A DNA stretch of 64,000 bases from Actinokineospora xionganensis (GTDB taxonomy: Bacteria > Actinomycetota > Actinomycetes > Mycobacteriales > Pseudonocardiaceae), in assembly GCF_014323725.1 (NCBI RefSeq), contig NZ_JABVED010000003.1, forward strand, positions 124,001 to 188,000, written 5' to 3'. This document shows positions 17,101-25,800 of this stretch, one piece after another. Each line of letters begins with the position of its first letter. Positions within the stretch are counted from its first letter, which is position 1. The position numbers and the translations under genes were made by a program. Under the pieces are notes generated by a model that made no database searches, was not told the DNA's origin, and was given only the letters and a program-made list of their open reading frames with translations.

Positions 17101-19052
17101 ACCCGGAACGGCGCGTAGGCCACGGCGAACGCCGCGCGCGGGTCCACCCCGATCGCCTTGATCTCGATCATGTGCTCGCCCGCGGACATCCCCGTCGTGT
17201 CCACCGCCAGCCGCCACACCCCGGCGGCGCCCGGCCCGTCCGCGACGGTGGGGATGCCCGCGATCCGCTGGTCGTCCAGCCGGATCTCGATCCCGGCAAG
17301 GCCTGCCAGTTCGCCGCCGAGCCGCTGCCCACCGGGGCCGTCGGCCGTCACCTCCAGGACCATCCGCCCGCGCGGGACCACCGTGTCCCGGCCGATCACC
17401 CGCCCGGCCGCGTCGAGGAACCGCGCGCTGGGCTGAGCGAGCCCGAGCCGGGTCAGAGCGAGCGGGACGTCGGTCCCGGACCCGCTGCGCGCCGACACCG
17501 CACCCGGCGGGGCGGTCAGCTCCATCGACGCGCTGACCACCCTGGCCGCGCCCTCACCACGCCGGACCGGGCCACGCACCCGGACTGGGAGCGTCTTGCC
17601 GTCACCGCGCAGGACGAGCGCGTCGGGCGGCAGATCGGCGACGATTGGATACCGGACCCCGCGCGCGGGGGTCTGACCGGTGACCGCGGGCCGCGCCGGG
17701 AACTCTCGGCCGCCGACCTCGACGGTGAACTGGTCGTCCGCCGGGGCGCGGTTCGTGGGCACGAGTGTGACCCGGAGCTGTCCGCCGATAGCGCCTTGGA
17801 CGCGCGCTCCGCCCGACGGGGTCACGAGGCCGGACCCCGCTTCGATGACCGACCTCCCGGTGTCCAGCACCGGTGGCACCACCAAGACCGGGACCGCGGT
17901 CGGCGCCCCGACGAACCCGACCAGGTCGACGGCGGCGTGCAGCCCCGTCGGGCCGCCGGCGAACCCGACCAGGACCGTGGCTTCCCGCCACGCCGGGACG
18001 GCGTCGCTTGCCGCGACGACCTTGCCGTCACGCACGAGCCGGACACCGTCGGTGCGGACCACGATTTCCCAGCGGACGCTGACGCCGATCTCGGCGGGAG
18101 CCATCGGGTTCAGGTCGGCGGTGACGCCACTGCGAGTCATACCGGGGGCCGCCCGGATCTCGGCCATGGCGGTGGCTTCGCCGGTGACTCGAACGCGGAT
18201 CGTGTCCGGGGGCAGTGCCGGGTCCTCATGGGAGAGGGCGGTCGGACCACCGACGAGGTCGGCCGGGCCGGGGACCAGGTCGATCGTCAGCTCGCCTGCC
18301 TGCCCGGGGTGGTCGGTCTCCACGACGACGCGCCCCAGCTCGCCGTCGACCGCGTTCTCGTGGAGTTTGAATGGGGCGCGTGGGCGCAGGACCAGCGGCT
18401 CGGTGCCGCACTGGCCGCTGATCACCATGCGCTTGCCGTCGTCGCCCTCGCCCCGCGTGGCGCGGCCGCAGTCCGAGGTCCCGCTCAGCCGCCAGCGCTG
18501 CGGCTCGGGGACGACCCGGGAGCTGAAGCGGTCGTAGAAGGACCAGGCGGGTTCGTTCTCCGGGGCCCGCGGCGTCCCGCTGATGATGGCCGGGAGCGAG
18601 CGCCCGCCGAACGAATCGATGGTGCGGACCTCGATTTGGTAGGGCGTGCCGTTTTCGAGCGCGTCGAGCTGGGCGACGGGCTGCGAGAGGAGGCGGACGT
18701 TGTCGATGGTGTCGCCGCGCCCCCAGCGGATCTCATATCCCGCCGCCCCGTCGGGCTCCGGCTTCCCGGTGCGGTCGGGTCCCCACGCGACAAGCAGCCG
18801 CTGCGGACCCGATATGACGCTGAGTCCCGCGGGCTGCGTGGGCGGATTGCCGGGCGCGGGAAGGACAATGCCGTCCGCGGCGAACTCCTTGACCGTCGTC
18901 TGCGGGGGTGGCACGGGACGTGGACCCGAATCGACCGGCTCCGGTGTGCGCAGGAGCGCGATGGCCGCGCCGATCACCGCCAGGCCGCCCGCGACTATCG
19001 CGACCCGGTGCGGTGTGCGGCGGCTGGGTAAGGCGGGTTCGTCGAGATCCAC
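17097..19052 (-). CDS. membrane-anchored FN3-domain protein
   Basis: A 651-residue protein. A short cytoplasmic head and membrane helix (VAIVAGGLAVIGAAIALL, about 18-35) lead to a Pro-rich linker, a fibronectin type III domain (about 75-165: GLSVISGPQRLLVAWGPD then YEIRWG and YQIEVRTID), a lamin/concanavalin-like beta region starting at FYDRFSS with a CGRATRGEGDDGKRMVISGQC pair of cysteines, and more beta-rich domains to the end. It is probably exposed outside the membrane, binding carbohydrate or cell-wall material; this is inferred from domains. It has no operon partner, and its stop shares CTAG with the convergent gene. Confidence 0.72.
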   Translation of the reverse strand: MDLDEPALPSRRTPHRVAIVAGGLAVIGAAIALLRTPEPVDSGPRPVPPPQTTVKEFAADGIVLPAPGNPPTQPAGLSVISGPQRLLVAWGPDRTGKPEPDGAAGYEIRWGRGDTIDNVRLLSQPVAQLDALENGTPYQIEVRTIDSFGGRSLPAIISGTPRAPENEPAWSFYDRFSSRVVPEPQRWRLSGTSDCGRATRGEGDDGKRMVISGQCGTEPLVLRPRAPFKLHENAVDGELGRVVVETDHPGQAGELTIDLVPGPADLVGGPTALSHEDPALPPDTIRVRVTGEATAMAEIRAAPGMTRSGVTADLNPMAPAEIGVSVRWEIVVRTDGVRLVRDGKVVAASDAVPAWREATVLVGFAGGPTGLHAAVDLVGFVGAPTAVPVLVVPPVLDTGRSVIEAGSGLVTPSGGARVQGAIGGQLRVTLVPTNRAPADDQFTVEVGGREFPARPAVTGQTPARGVRYPIVADLPPDALVLRGDGKTLPVRVRGPVRRGEGAARVVSASMELTAPPGAVSARSGSGTDVPLALTRLGLAQPSARFLDAAGRVIGRDTVVPRGRMVLEVTADGPGGQRLGGELAGLAGIEIRLDDQRIAGIPTVADGPGAAGVWRLAVDTTGMSAGEHMIEIKAIGVDPRAAFAVAYAPFRV

Positions 19053-19109
19053 CCGGTCAACGTATGGCTGTTCAGCCCGCGGCTCGGCTTTCGTTGCCGA
19101 GCCGATATC

Positions 19110-20081
19110 TCAGTCCGCGGGTATTTCCGCGATCGCCAGGTCGCCCTCGAACGCCACCACCCGGCCGCCCTGGGCGCCGACCGACTGCAGTTCGTCGATC
19201 ACGTCCCGGTCGGTGAGATCGACGATGACCCGGGTGGTGCCCGCGGCCCGTAGTTCGGCCAGCCTCGCGCGGCCGCTGTGACCGGCGCGGATGGTGGCGC
19301 CCAGCGACCCGGTGGAGGCCAGCGCTCCCCGCGCGGCGCCAAGCTTGCCGAGGGCGTCGTCGACCGCGCCCAACAGTGCGGGCCGGTTTCCCTCGCACAT
19401 GGCGAGGACCAGCTCCGGGCGCGACCCCATCACCCGGGTGCCGTCGCCGAAGGACCCGGCGGCGAGCGCGAGCGCCAGCGGGCCGCCGTCGGCGCCGCAC
19501 GAGGCGAGGACCGCGGCCAGCACGTGCGGCAGGTGCGAGATCCGGGCGACGGCCGCGTCGTGCTCGTCGGCGGTGACCGGGACGACGTGCGCGCCGCAGT
19601 CGATGGCGAGGTCGGCCGCCGCCCGCCAGGCCGCCACCTCGGTGTCGTCATCGGCGACGACGACCCACGCGGCGCCGCGGAACAGGTCGGTCGAACTCGC
19701 CGACCATCCCGACGCGGACGTCCCGGCCATCGGGTGCCCGCCCGCGAACCGGGCTTCCGGCGCGTGCCGGGCGACCGCGTCGGCAACCGGTCCCTTGACG
19801 CTGACGACGTCGGTGAGCAGGCAGTGCGGCGCCACGTCGGCGACCTGGCGCAGGACCTGGTCCACGGCGGGCAGCGGGACCGCGAGCACGACCAGCGCGT
19901 CCTCGTCGGCCGCCCGCTTGAGGGCGTCGGCGACGGCGGCAACCGTGTAGCCGTCGGCGGCCGCGGCGTCGGAGTCGGCGGCCGAGCCGGTCGCGCCCCA
20001 CACCGTTCTGCCCGCGGCTGCGGCCGCGCGCAGGACCGAACCGCCGATGAGACCCAACCCGATCACGCACACCGATCGCAT
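19110..20081 (-). CDS. tyrA: prephenate dehydrogenase
   Basis: A 323-residue enzyme that oxidises and decarboxylates prephenate to 4-hydroxyphenylpyruvate in tyrosine synthesis. The NAD-binding Rossmann motif GLGLIGGSVLRAA is at 8-20, DVVSVKG near 95 and the substrate-site HPMAGTSASGW near 118-128, with a C-terminal ACT-like tail (TTRVIVDLTDRDVIDEL). ATG 20081 follows GGCAGGATG and places the dinucleotide motif at the usual distance; a longer in-frame start at 20111 adds ten unrelated residues. In mycobacteria tyrA is likewise linked to tadA and its partner gene, as here (21.4-22.4 kb). Confidence 0.93.
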   Translation of the reverse strand: MRSVCVIGLGLIGGSVLRAAAAAGRTVWGATGSAADSDAAAADGYTVAAVADALKRAADEDALVVLAVPLPAVDQVLRQVADVAPHCLLTDVVSVKGPVADAVARHAPEARFAGGHPMAGTSASGWSASSTDLFRGAAWVVVADDDTEVAAWRAAADLAIDCGAHVVPVTADEHDAAVARISHLPHVLAAVLASCGADGGPLALALAAGSFGDGTRVMGSRPELVLAMCEGNRPALLGAVDDALGKLGAARGALASTGSLGATIRAGHSGRARLAELRAAGTTRVIVDLTDRDVIDELQSVGAQGGRVVAFEGDLAIAEIPAD

Positions 20082-20121
20082 CGGGTCATCCTGCCCTAGC
20101 CCATGATCCACAGGACACGCC

Positions 20122-21336
20122 CTACCCCGACAACGCGTCCAGCGCGAAGGCGGCGTACATGGTCACGCCGTGGGTGAGCGCGGCTTCGTCGAAGTGGACC
20201 CGGTTGGAGTGGTTGGGCGCGGCGGCGGCCGGTTCGGTGTCGGGCGGGCACCCGCCGAGGAAGGCCATCGCGCCCGGGACCTGCCGCAGGACATAGGAGA
20301 AGTCCTCGGCGCCCATCAGCGGGTTGGGCAGGACAGCGGAGTAGCGCGGGCCCAGCGCCTCGGCGGCCAGTTCGACGACGCGGTCGGCCACGTCGGCGTC
20401 GTTGACCGTCACCGGGTAGCCCGGCGTCACCGACGCCTCGACTGCGCAGCCGTGCGCGGCGCCGACGTGCTCGCAGACGCGGACGATCTCCTCGATCATC
20501 GTCTTGCGGGTCTGGTCGGACAGCGTGCGCAGCGTGCCCTCCAGGAACGCCGTCTCCGGGATGATGTTGGTCGTGGTCCCGGCGGTGATCCGCGCGACCG
20601 TGACCACGGCGGGCTCGAACACGCTGACCCGCCTGGTGACCGCCGTCTGCAGCGCTCCGACCATCGCCGCGGCGGCGGGAATCGGGTCGAGCGCGTCCGC
20701 GGGCATCGAGGCGTGGCCGCCGCGGCCGGTCACGGTGACATGGAACGAGTCGGCGCCCGCCATGATCGGGCCGGGCCTGCACCGGATCACGCCGGAGAGC
20801 TCCTTCGACGTGATGTGCAGGGCGAGCGCCTGCTCGACCGGGGCGCCCGCCACGTCGAGCAGGCCTTCGTCGAGCATGAACCGGGCGCCGTGGTGGCCCT
20901 CCTCGCCCGGCTGGAACATGAACACGACCTGGCCCGCGAGGTCGTCGCGGCGGGCATGGAGCAGCCGCGCGGCGGACGCGAGCATCGCGGTGTGCGTGTC
21001 GTGGCCGCAGGCGTGCATGGTTCCGGGCTCGGTCGAGGCGTACTCCAGGCCGGTTTCCTCGGTCAGCGGGAGCGCGTCCATATCGCCACGAAGGAGCACG
21101 GTGGGACCCGGACGGGCGCCGCGGAGCACCGCGACGACCGAACCGACGGCGTTTCCTTTCACGATCTTGAGGTCAAGACCCTCCAATGCGTGCAACACTG
21201 CCGCTTGCGTTTTCGGCAGCAGGAGTCCCTGTTCGGGGTGCTTGTGGAGCTGCCTGCGCAGGGAGACTGTTTTGGGTTGCAGCGCGTGGGCGGCTGGCAA
21301 AAGGCCGCTGAACCTCGAGTCGTGCGGCATATTCAT
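20122..21336 (-). CDS. M20 family amidohydrolase/peptidase
   Basis: A 404-residue M20D-type metal-dependent amidohydrolase, the group of hippurate, N-acyl-amino-acid and indole-acetyl-amino-acid hydrolases. Metal-site motifs are HACGHDTHTAM (about 108-118), GEEGHHGARFML (about 143-154), an ALHI His near 171, and the C-terminal LMGAEDFSYVL. The dimerisation (bacterial exopeptidase) domain lies between. Cytoplasmic. It precedes tyrA by about 40 nt on the same strand and may be cotranscribed with it, although the reactions are unrelated. Substrate unknown. Confidence 0.9.
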   Translation of the reverse strand: MNMPHDSRFSGLLPAAHALQPKTVSLRRQLHKHPEQGLLLPKTQAAVLHALEGLDLKIVKGNAVGSVVAVLRGARPGPTVLLRGDMDALPLTEETGLEYASTEPGTMHACGHDTHTAMLASAARLLHARRDDLAGQVVFMFQPGEEGHHGARFMLDEGLLDVAGAPVEQALALHITSKELSGVIRCRPGPIMAGADSFHVTVTGRGGHASMPADALDPIPAAAAMVGALQTAVTRRVSVFEPAVVTVARITAGTTTNIIPETAFLEGTLRTLSDQTRKTMIEEIVRVCEHVGAAHGCAVEASVTPGYPVTVNDADVADRVVELAAEALGPRYSAVLPNPLMGAEDFSYVLRQVPGAMAFLGGCPPDTEPAAAAPNHSNRVHFDEAALTHGVTMYAAFALDALSG

Positions 21337-21413
21337 CTCTCGATAGTGTCATCGACCCCCAGTTAGGGGGACTGCTTCTTCCGGGTGACCTCTAAGCGGA
21401 ATACGGTGTGGGC

Positions 21414-21899
21414 ATGTCGGAGCAGGAGCCGGTAACGGGCTTCGGAGTGACGGTCGTCCGAGAGGACGGCAAATGGCGTTGCGATCCGATGGACGCCTCG
21501 TCGCTGCGCGAGCTGGACGCGGCTATCACTGAGCTGCGCAAGGCGCGGTCGACCGGCGCCGTGTTCGGCCTCCTGGCCGTCGACGACGAGTTCTTCCTGC
21601 TGCTGCGCCCCAGCCCCGGCGGCGTGTCGCTGCTGCTCTCGGACGCCGCGGCCGCGCTGGACTACGACATCGCCGCCGACGCCCTGGACCTGCTGCGGGT
21701 CGACCCGCCGGAGGACGAGGACGAGGTCTGGCCCGAGGGTTCGCTCGACATCCTCGCCGACCTGGGCCTGCCCGCCGCCGAGATGCAGGTGATCATCGAC
21801 GAGATCGACCTGTACCCGGACGAGCAGCTGCAGATGATCGCCCAGCGCCTGGGCTTCGCCGACGAGTACGCGAAGCACCTCGACACCATCCTGCAGTGA
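21414..21899 (+). CDS. tRNA adenosine deaminase-associated protein
   Basis: A 161-residue acidic protein of the actinobacterial family always found directly upstream of tadA. Visible parts: FGVTVVREDGKWRCD at the N-terminus, a middle segment with SLLLSDAAAALDYDIAADALD, and an acidic C-terminal helical part (PEDEDEVWPEGSLDILADLG). Its stop overlaps the tadA start in GTGA (21896-21899), so the two are translationally coupled. The exact biochemical role is unknown; association with tRNA A34 editing is inferred from invariant linkage. GTG 21408 is an alternative start. Confidence 0.85.
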   Translation: MSEQEPVTGFGVTVVREDGKWRCDPMDASSLRELDAAITELRKARSTGAVFGLLAVDDEFFLLLRPSPGGVSLLLSDAAAALDYDIAADALDLLRVDPPEDEDEVWPEGSLDILADLGLPAAEMQVIIDEIDLYPDEQLQMIAQRLGFADEYAKHLDTILQ

Positions 21900-22351
21900 C
21901 TCGCGAAGAAGACCAGGTGCGGGCCGCGATCACCGCGGCCCGCCAGGCAGACGTGTCGGGAGACATCCCTATCGGCGCCGTGGTCTTCGACCCGGACGGC
22001 AAGGTCTTGGCCTCGGCGTGCAACGCCCGTGAAGCCCTCGGCGACCCGACAGCGCACGCCGAGATCCTCGCGCTCCGGGCGGCCGCGGCGGCGTTCGGCG
22101 ACGGTTGGCGGCTCGCGGGATGCACCCTCGCGGTGACGGTGGAGCCGTGCACCATGTGCGCCGGGGCGCTGGTTCTGGCACGTATCGAACGGGTGATTTT
22201 CGGGGCCTGGGAACCCAAGACCGGAGCCGTCGGCTCCCTCTGGGACGTCGTGCGCGACCGCAGGCTCACGCACCGTCCGGAGGTCGTGGGCGGTGTACTG
22301 GAGGCCGAGTGCGCCGAGTTGCTGGAGGCCTTTTTCGCCTCGCGACGGTGA
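21896..22351 (+). CDS. tadA: tRNA(adenine34) deaminase
   Basis: A 151-residue zinc deaminase that converts A34 to inosine in tRNA-Arg(ACG); that tRNA is encoded at 5337-5409. Zinc-site motifs: HAE (His54, catalytic Glu56) and PCTMC (Cys85, Cys88), with the CDA/dCMP deaminase fold and C-terminal helix. The GTG start overlaps the upstream partner gene by 4 bp. Essential in most bacteria that use this tRNA. Confidence 0.93.
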   Translation: MTREEDQVRAAITAARQADVSGDIPIGAVVFDPDGKVLASACNAREALGDPTAHAEILALRAAAAAFGDGWRLAGCTLAVTVEPCTMCAGALVLARIERVIFGAWEPKTGAVGSLWDVVRDRRLTHRPEVVGGVLEAECAELLEAFFASRR

Positions 22352-22444
22352 TGTGACTCCCATCACATTCATGTGGGATTAGGCCGAATGCGGGACACCC
22401 CTTGACTGAGGGCGGAACAGCCCTCGGACAGGGAGGAATGTCCG

Positions 22445-22657
22445 ATGAGTGTGTTCGACAAGGCCAAGGACAAGGCCGAGCAGGCGCTGGGCCAGGCCAA
22501 GGAGAAGCTGGGCCACCACACTGACAACCAGGACCTCGAAGCCTCGGGCAAGGCCGACCAGGCGGAGGGTGGCCTGAAGGAAAAGGCCCACGACCTGCGC
22601 GACAAGGCCGGCTCGGCGTTCGAGGACGCCAAGGACAAGCTGCGGGGCAACAACTGA
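22445..22657 (+). CDS. CsbD-family stress protein
   Basis: A 70-residue, very hydrophilic helical protein with the CsbD pattern: FDKAKDKAEQALGQAKEKLG, then ASGKADQAEGGLKEKAHDLR. GGGAGGAATGTCCG precedes the ATG. In Bacillus CsbD is a sigma-B general stress protein; in actinobacteria relatives are abundant and uncharacterised. Single gene with a strong terminator behind it. Confidence 0.87.
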   Translation: MSVFDKAKDKAEQALGQAKEKLGHHTDNQDLEASGKADQAEGGLKEKAHDLRDKAGSAFEDAKDKLRGNN

Positions 22658-22671
22658 CCTCCGCAAGGCTC

Positions 22672-22706
22672 CGAGTCCGCCGTCGACCCGATCGACGGCG
22701 GACTCG
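22672..22706 (+). terminator. hairpin terminator after csbD-like gene
   Basis: Perfect 14-bp stem CGAGTCCGCCGTCG (22672-22685) with its complement at 22693-22706. Confidence 0.85.
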
Positions 22707-22763
22707 TCGCGTTTGAGCCCACCCGCTGACGACGCGCCCACGGCGTTCGGTAATCTCTTTCGC

Positions 22764-22851
22764 GGTGGCGTGTCCGAGCGGCCGAAGGAGCGCGCCTCGA
22801 AAGCGCGTGACGGGTAACCCCCGTCCGTGGGTTCAAATCCCACCGCCACCG
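22764..22851 (+). tRNA. tRNA-Ser(CGA)
   Basis: Acceptor GGTGGCG (22764-22770) pairs with CGCCACC (22844-22850), discriminator G22851, with encoded CCA at 22852-22854. The anticodon stem CGCGC/GCGCG encloses loop CTCGAAA with anticodon CGA at 22798-22800; long variable arm ACGGGTAACCCCCGT, T loop GTTCAAATC. It reads UCG. Confidence 0.95.
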
Positions 22852-22857
22852 CCAGTC

Positions 22858-22896
22858 AGAACGCCGGTTTTCCCGTCACGGGAGGACCGGCGTTCT
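22858..22896. terminator. bidirectional hairpin terminator
   Basis: Stem AGAACGCCGGT (22858-22868) with ACCGGCGTTCT (22886-22896), with a further inner CCCGT/ACGGG pairing. It terminates tRNA-Ser(CGA) and, from the other side, the YrhB-type gene ending at 22905. Confidence 0.8.
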
Positions 22897-22904
22897 GCTG
22901 TCCG

Positions 22905-23168
22905 TTAGAGGTGCCCGATCTGCTCCTCAACCGGACGGCCGGAGGCGGCGAGAAACGCTTCTCGGCCTGACTTCGGCACGACCACGGGCCCGCCGCCCAC
23001 GATGCTGGCCGATATGTCCCCGTGCACCAAGAACCGCCGCGTGTTGTATCCGAACGACCAGGCGTTCGGGAATTCCGTGCACGAGCAGACGACGAGATCC
23101 GGCCAGTCGGGTCGCAGTCGGGCGTCCAACAGCGCTTGTGCGGTCTCGTAGGCGTCCTGCAAGAGCAT
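22905..23168 (-). CDS. YrhB-domain (immunity-type) small protein
   Basis: An 87-residue protein matching the YrhB pattern: helix AYETAQALLDARL, the WSFGYNTRRFL strand, then GGGPVVVPKSGREAF and a closing PVEEQI. YrhB-like proteins occur as immunity proteins in polymorphic toxin loci and as stand-alone genes; no toxin is visible nearby. ATG 23168 is preferred over the adjacent GTG 23171 because GAGGAG then sits 6 nt upstream. Divergent from the nuclease gene. Confidence 0.7.
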   Translation of the reverse strand: MLLQDAYETAQALLDARLRPDWPDLVVCSCTEFPNAWSFGYNTRRFLVHGDISASIVGGGPVVVPKSGREAFLAASGRPVEEQIGHL

Positions 23169-23303
23169 CACGGTCTCCTCGCGGTCCGAATTTTCAAGGG
23201 CCCTTATTCCTCACCCGGTGTGGGGATGATCCGCCCTTGCGGGCCTTTCACTGTTAACCAAACAGGTGAAGGATGCCGGGACCGCAGTGAGGAAGGAACA
23301 CCC

Positions 23304-25712
23304 GTGAGAACACCCCGGTTAGTGCTGCTCGGCACCGCCCTGTCGCTCGGTGTCGTCGTCGTGGCCGCTCCGGCAGCCACCGCCGCGCCCAGTGCCGGCG
23401 CGATGATCGCCGAGGTCTACGGCGGCGGCGGCAACTCCGGCGCCACGCTGACCAACGACTTCATCGAGCTCGGCAACGCCAGTGCGAACCCCGTCGACCT
23501 GACGGGCTGGAGCGTGCAGTACCTGTCCGCCTCCGCGAGCGCGACCACCGCGTGGCAGGTCACCCCGCTGACCGGGGTGCTCGGCGCGAACGGTCGCCAT
23601 CTCGTCGCCGAAGCGGCGGGAGCCGGTGGAACCGTCGCGCTGCCGCCGCCGAACGCGACCGGGTCCATCCCGATGTCGGCGACCGGCGGCACGGTCGCCC
23701 TGGTCAACTCGACGGCCGCGCTGACCTGCAAGACGGCTGCCGACTGCGCTGCCGACGCGCGCATCCGCGACCTGGTCGGCTACGGGGCGGCGGTTGTCCG
23801 CGAGACCACCCCCACCCCCGCGACGAGCAACACCACCTCCGCGGCCCGCCCCGCGCTGACCGACACGGACAACAACTCCGCGGACTTCGTGATCGGCGCG
23901 CCGACGCCGACCAACGCCGCGGGACAGACGCCCGGCGGCGGCGGTCCCGCGCCGACCCCCGCGAAGATCCACGAGATCCAGGGCGCGGGCCACCTGTCCG
24001 CGATGGACGGCGTCAAGGTCAGCACCACCGGCGTCGTGACCGCGGTCCGGCCCTTCGGCTCCTCGCGCGGCTTCTGGCTGCAGGACCCGCAGGCCGACGC
24101 GAACCCGGCCACCAGCGAGGGCCTGTTCGTCTTCACCGGCTCGGTCACCCCGAATCTGGCCGTGGGCGACGCCGTCACGGTCGTCGGCACGGTCGACGAG
24201 TTCTACCCGGACGCGCCCCCCGCGTCCTCGGTCATGCTCGCCACGACCGAGCTGACCAGCGCCACCTGGACGGTCAACTCCAGCGGCAACCCGCTTCCCG
24301 CGGCCGAGATCCTCACCCCGGACACCGTGCCGAACGCCTACGCGCCGAGTCCCGGCGGGAACATCGAGGCCCTGCCGCTGGACCCGGCCGCGTTCGCGCT
24401 CGACTTCTACGAGTCCCGCGAGGGCATGCGGGTCCAGGTCGACAACGCCCGTGTGGTCGGCGCGACCACGAGGTTCAACGAGGTGTTCGTGACCACCAAG
24501 CCGGACCAGAACCGCTCCGCCCGCGGCGCGACGGTGTACACCGGCTACGACGACCCGAACAGCGGCAGGCTCCAGGTTCTGTCCCTGATCCCGTTCGCGC
24601 AGCGGCCCTTCCCGCAGGCGAACGTCGGCGACACGCTGGCAGGCGCGACCGCCGGTCCGGTCGACTTCAGCCGCTTCGGCGGCTACGTCATTCAGGCCAC
24701 GCGGCTCGGCGACCTGGTCTCCGGCAACCTTCAGCCCGAGGTCACCCGGGCGGAGCGCGGCGGCGAGCTGTCCGTGGCGACCTACAACGTGGAGAACCTC
24801 TCCCCGGCCAACCCGCAGGCGAAGTTCGACCGCCTCGCGCGGGCGATCATCACCAACCTGTCGACGCCGGACATCCTGTCCCTGGAGGAGATCCAGGACA
24901 ACTCGGGCCCGGTGAACAACGGCGTCGTCGCGGCGGACGAGACGCTGCGCAAGTTCAGCGACACCATCGTCGCCCTCGGCGGCCCACGCTACGACTGGCG
25001 GCAGATCGACCCGGTCGACGGTCAGGACGGCGGTCAGCCCGGCGGCAACATCCGGGTGGCGTTCCTGTTCAACCCGGACCGTGTGTCCTTTGTGGACAAG
25101 CCGGGTGGTGACGCGGTCACCCCGATCGAGGTCACCCAGGGCGAGTTCCGTTTCCAGGCAAAGCTTTCCCTCTCGCCGGGGCGCATCGAGCCGAACAACG
25201 AGGCCTGGGCGGACAGCCGCAAGCCGCTCGTCGGCGAGTTCACCTTCCGCGGCAAGCCGGTGGTCGTGGTGACCAACCACTTCAGCTCCAAGGGCGGCGA
25301 CCAGCCGCTGTTCGGCCGCAACCAGCCGCCCAACCGGACCTCCGAGGTTCAGCGGCTCAAGCAGGCCGAGCTGGTCAACGCCTTCGCGCGGAAGATCACC
25401 GACATCGATCCGTTCGCGAACGTGGTGGTGCTGGGCGACATCAACGACTTCCAGTTCTCCCCGGTGATGGCGAAGCTGACCGAGGGTGGCGTGCTGCGGG
25501 CGCTGATCGACGAACTGCCTGAGACGGAGCGCTACAGCTACGTCTTCCAGGGCAACGCCCAGGCGCTCGACCACGTCACGGTGAGCCCGTTCATCTTCCG
25601 GACGGACTACGACATCGTGCACATCAACGCCGAGTTCGCCGACCAGGCGAGCGACCACGACCCGCAGGTCGTGCGGTTCCACCCGACCAGCATCCCCTGG
25701 CCGACCAGCTAG
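23304..25712 (+). CDS. secreted ExeM/NucH-type endonuclease with lamin-tail domain
   Basis: An 802-residue exported nuclease starting at GTG 23304 after GAGGAAGGAAC. The signal peptide (LVLLGTALSLGVVVVAAPAATA) is followed by an LTD lamin-tail domain (about 30-200: IAEVYGGGGNSGATLTNDFIELGN), an OB-like middle region, and a C-terminal endonuclease/exonuclease/phosphatase domain from about residue 490: ATYNVENL, LSLEEIQDN with metal Glu, TNHFSSKG, VVVLGDINDFQFS and the terminal SDHDPQV. Such enzymes degrade extracellular DNA for phosphate and nitrogen supply or biofilm turnover. Single gene with a strong terminator behind it. Confidence 0.9.
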   Translation: MRTPRLVLLGTALSLGVVVVAAPAATAAPSAGAMIAEVYGGGGNSGATLTNDFIELGNASANPVDLTGWSVQYLSASASATTAWQVTPLTGVLGANGRHLVAEAAGAGGTVALPPPNATGSIPMSATGGTVALVNSTAALTCKTAADCAADARIRDLVGYGAAVVRETTPTPATSNTTSAARPALTDTDNNSADFVIGAPTPTNAAGQTPGGGGPAPTPAKIHEIQGAGHLSAMDGVKVSTTGVVTAVRPFGSSRGFWLQDPQADANPATSEGLFVFTGSVTPNLAVGDAVTVVGTVDEFYPDAPPASSVMLATTELTSATWTVNSSGNPLPAAEILTPDTVPNAYAPSPGGNIEALPLDPAAFALDFYESREGMRVQVDNARVVGATTRFNEVFVTTKPDQNRSARGATVYTGYDDPNSGRLQVLSLIPFAQRPFPQANVGDTLAGATAGPVDFSRFGGYVIQATRLGDLVSGNLQPEVTRAERGGELSVATYNVENLSPANPQAKFDRLARAIITNLSTPDILSLEEIQDNSGPVNNGVVAADETLRKFSDTIVALGGPRYDWRQIDPVDGQDGGQPGGNIRVAFLFNPDRVSFVDKPGGDAVTPIEVTQGEFRFQAKLSLSPGRIEPNNEAWADSRKPLVGEFTFRGKPVVVVTNHFSSKGGDQPLFGRNQPPNRTSEVQRLKQAELVNAFARKITDIDPFANVVVLGDINDFQFSPVMAKLTEGGVLRALIDELPETERYSYVFQGNAQALDHVTVSPFIFRTDYDIVHINAEFADQASDHDPQVVRFHPTSIPWPTS

Positions 25713-25721
25713 CAGCACGAC

Positions 25722-25760
25722 CACAGCGGGCCCGCGTCACGGTGACGCGGGCCCGCTGTG
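25722..25760 (+). terminator. strong hairpin terminator
   Basis: Perfect 19-bp stem from 25722-25740 with 25742-25760, starting CACAGCGGGCCCGCG. It is the longest simple terminator stem in the window and follows the nuclease gene by 10 nt. Confidence 0.88.
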
Positions 25761-25800
25761 CTTTGGTGGTCTTAAAGCGACAAGCAGAGAAGGTGAGCAG

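Noticed and set aside
23319-25724. An 801-codon open frame antisense to the secreted nuclease
   Set aside because: No domain, no start signal, and fully covered by a clear nuclease gene.
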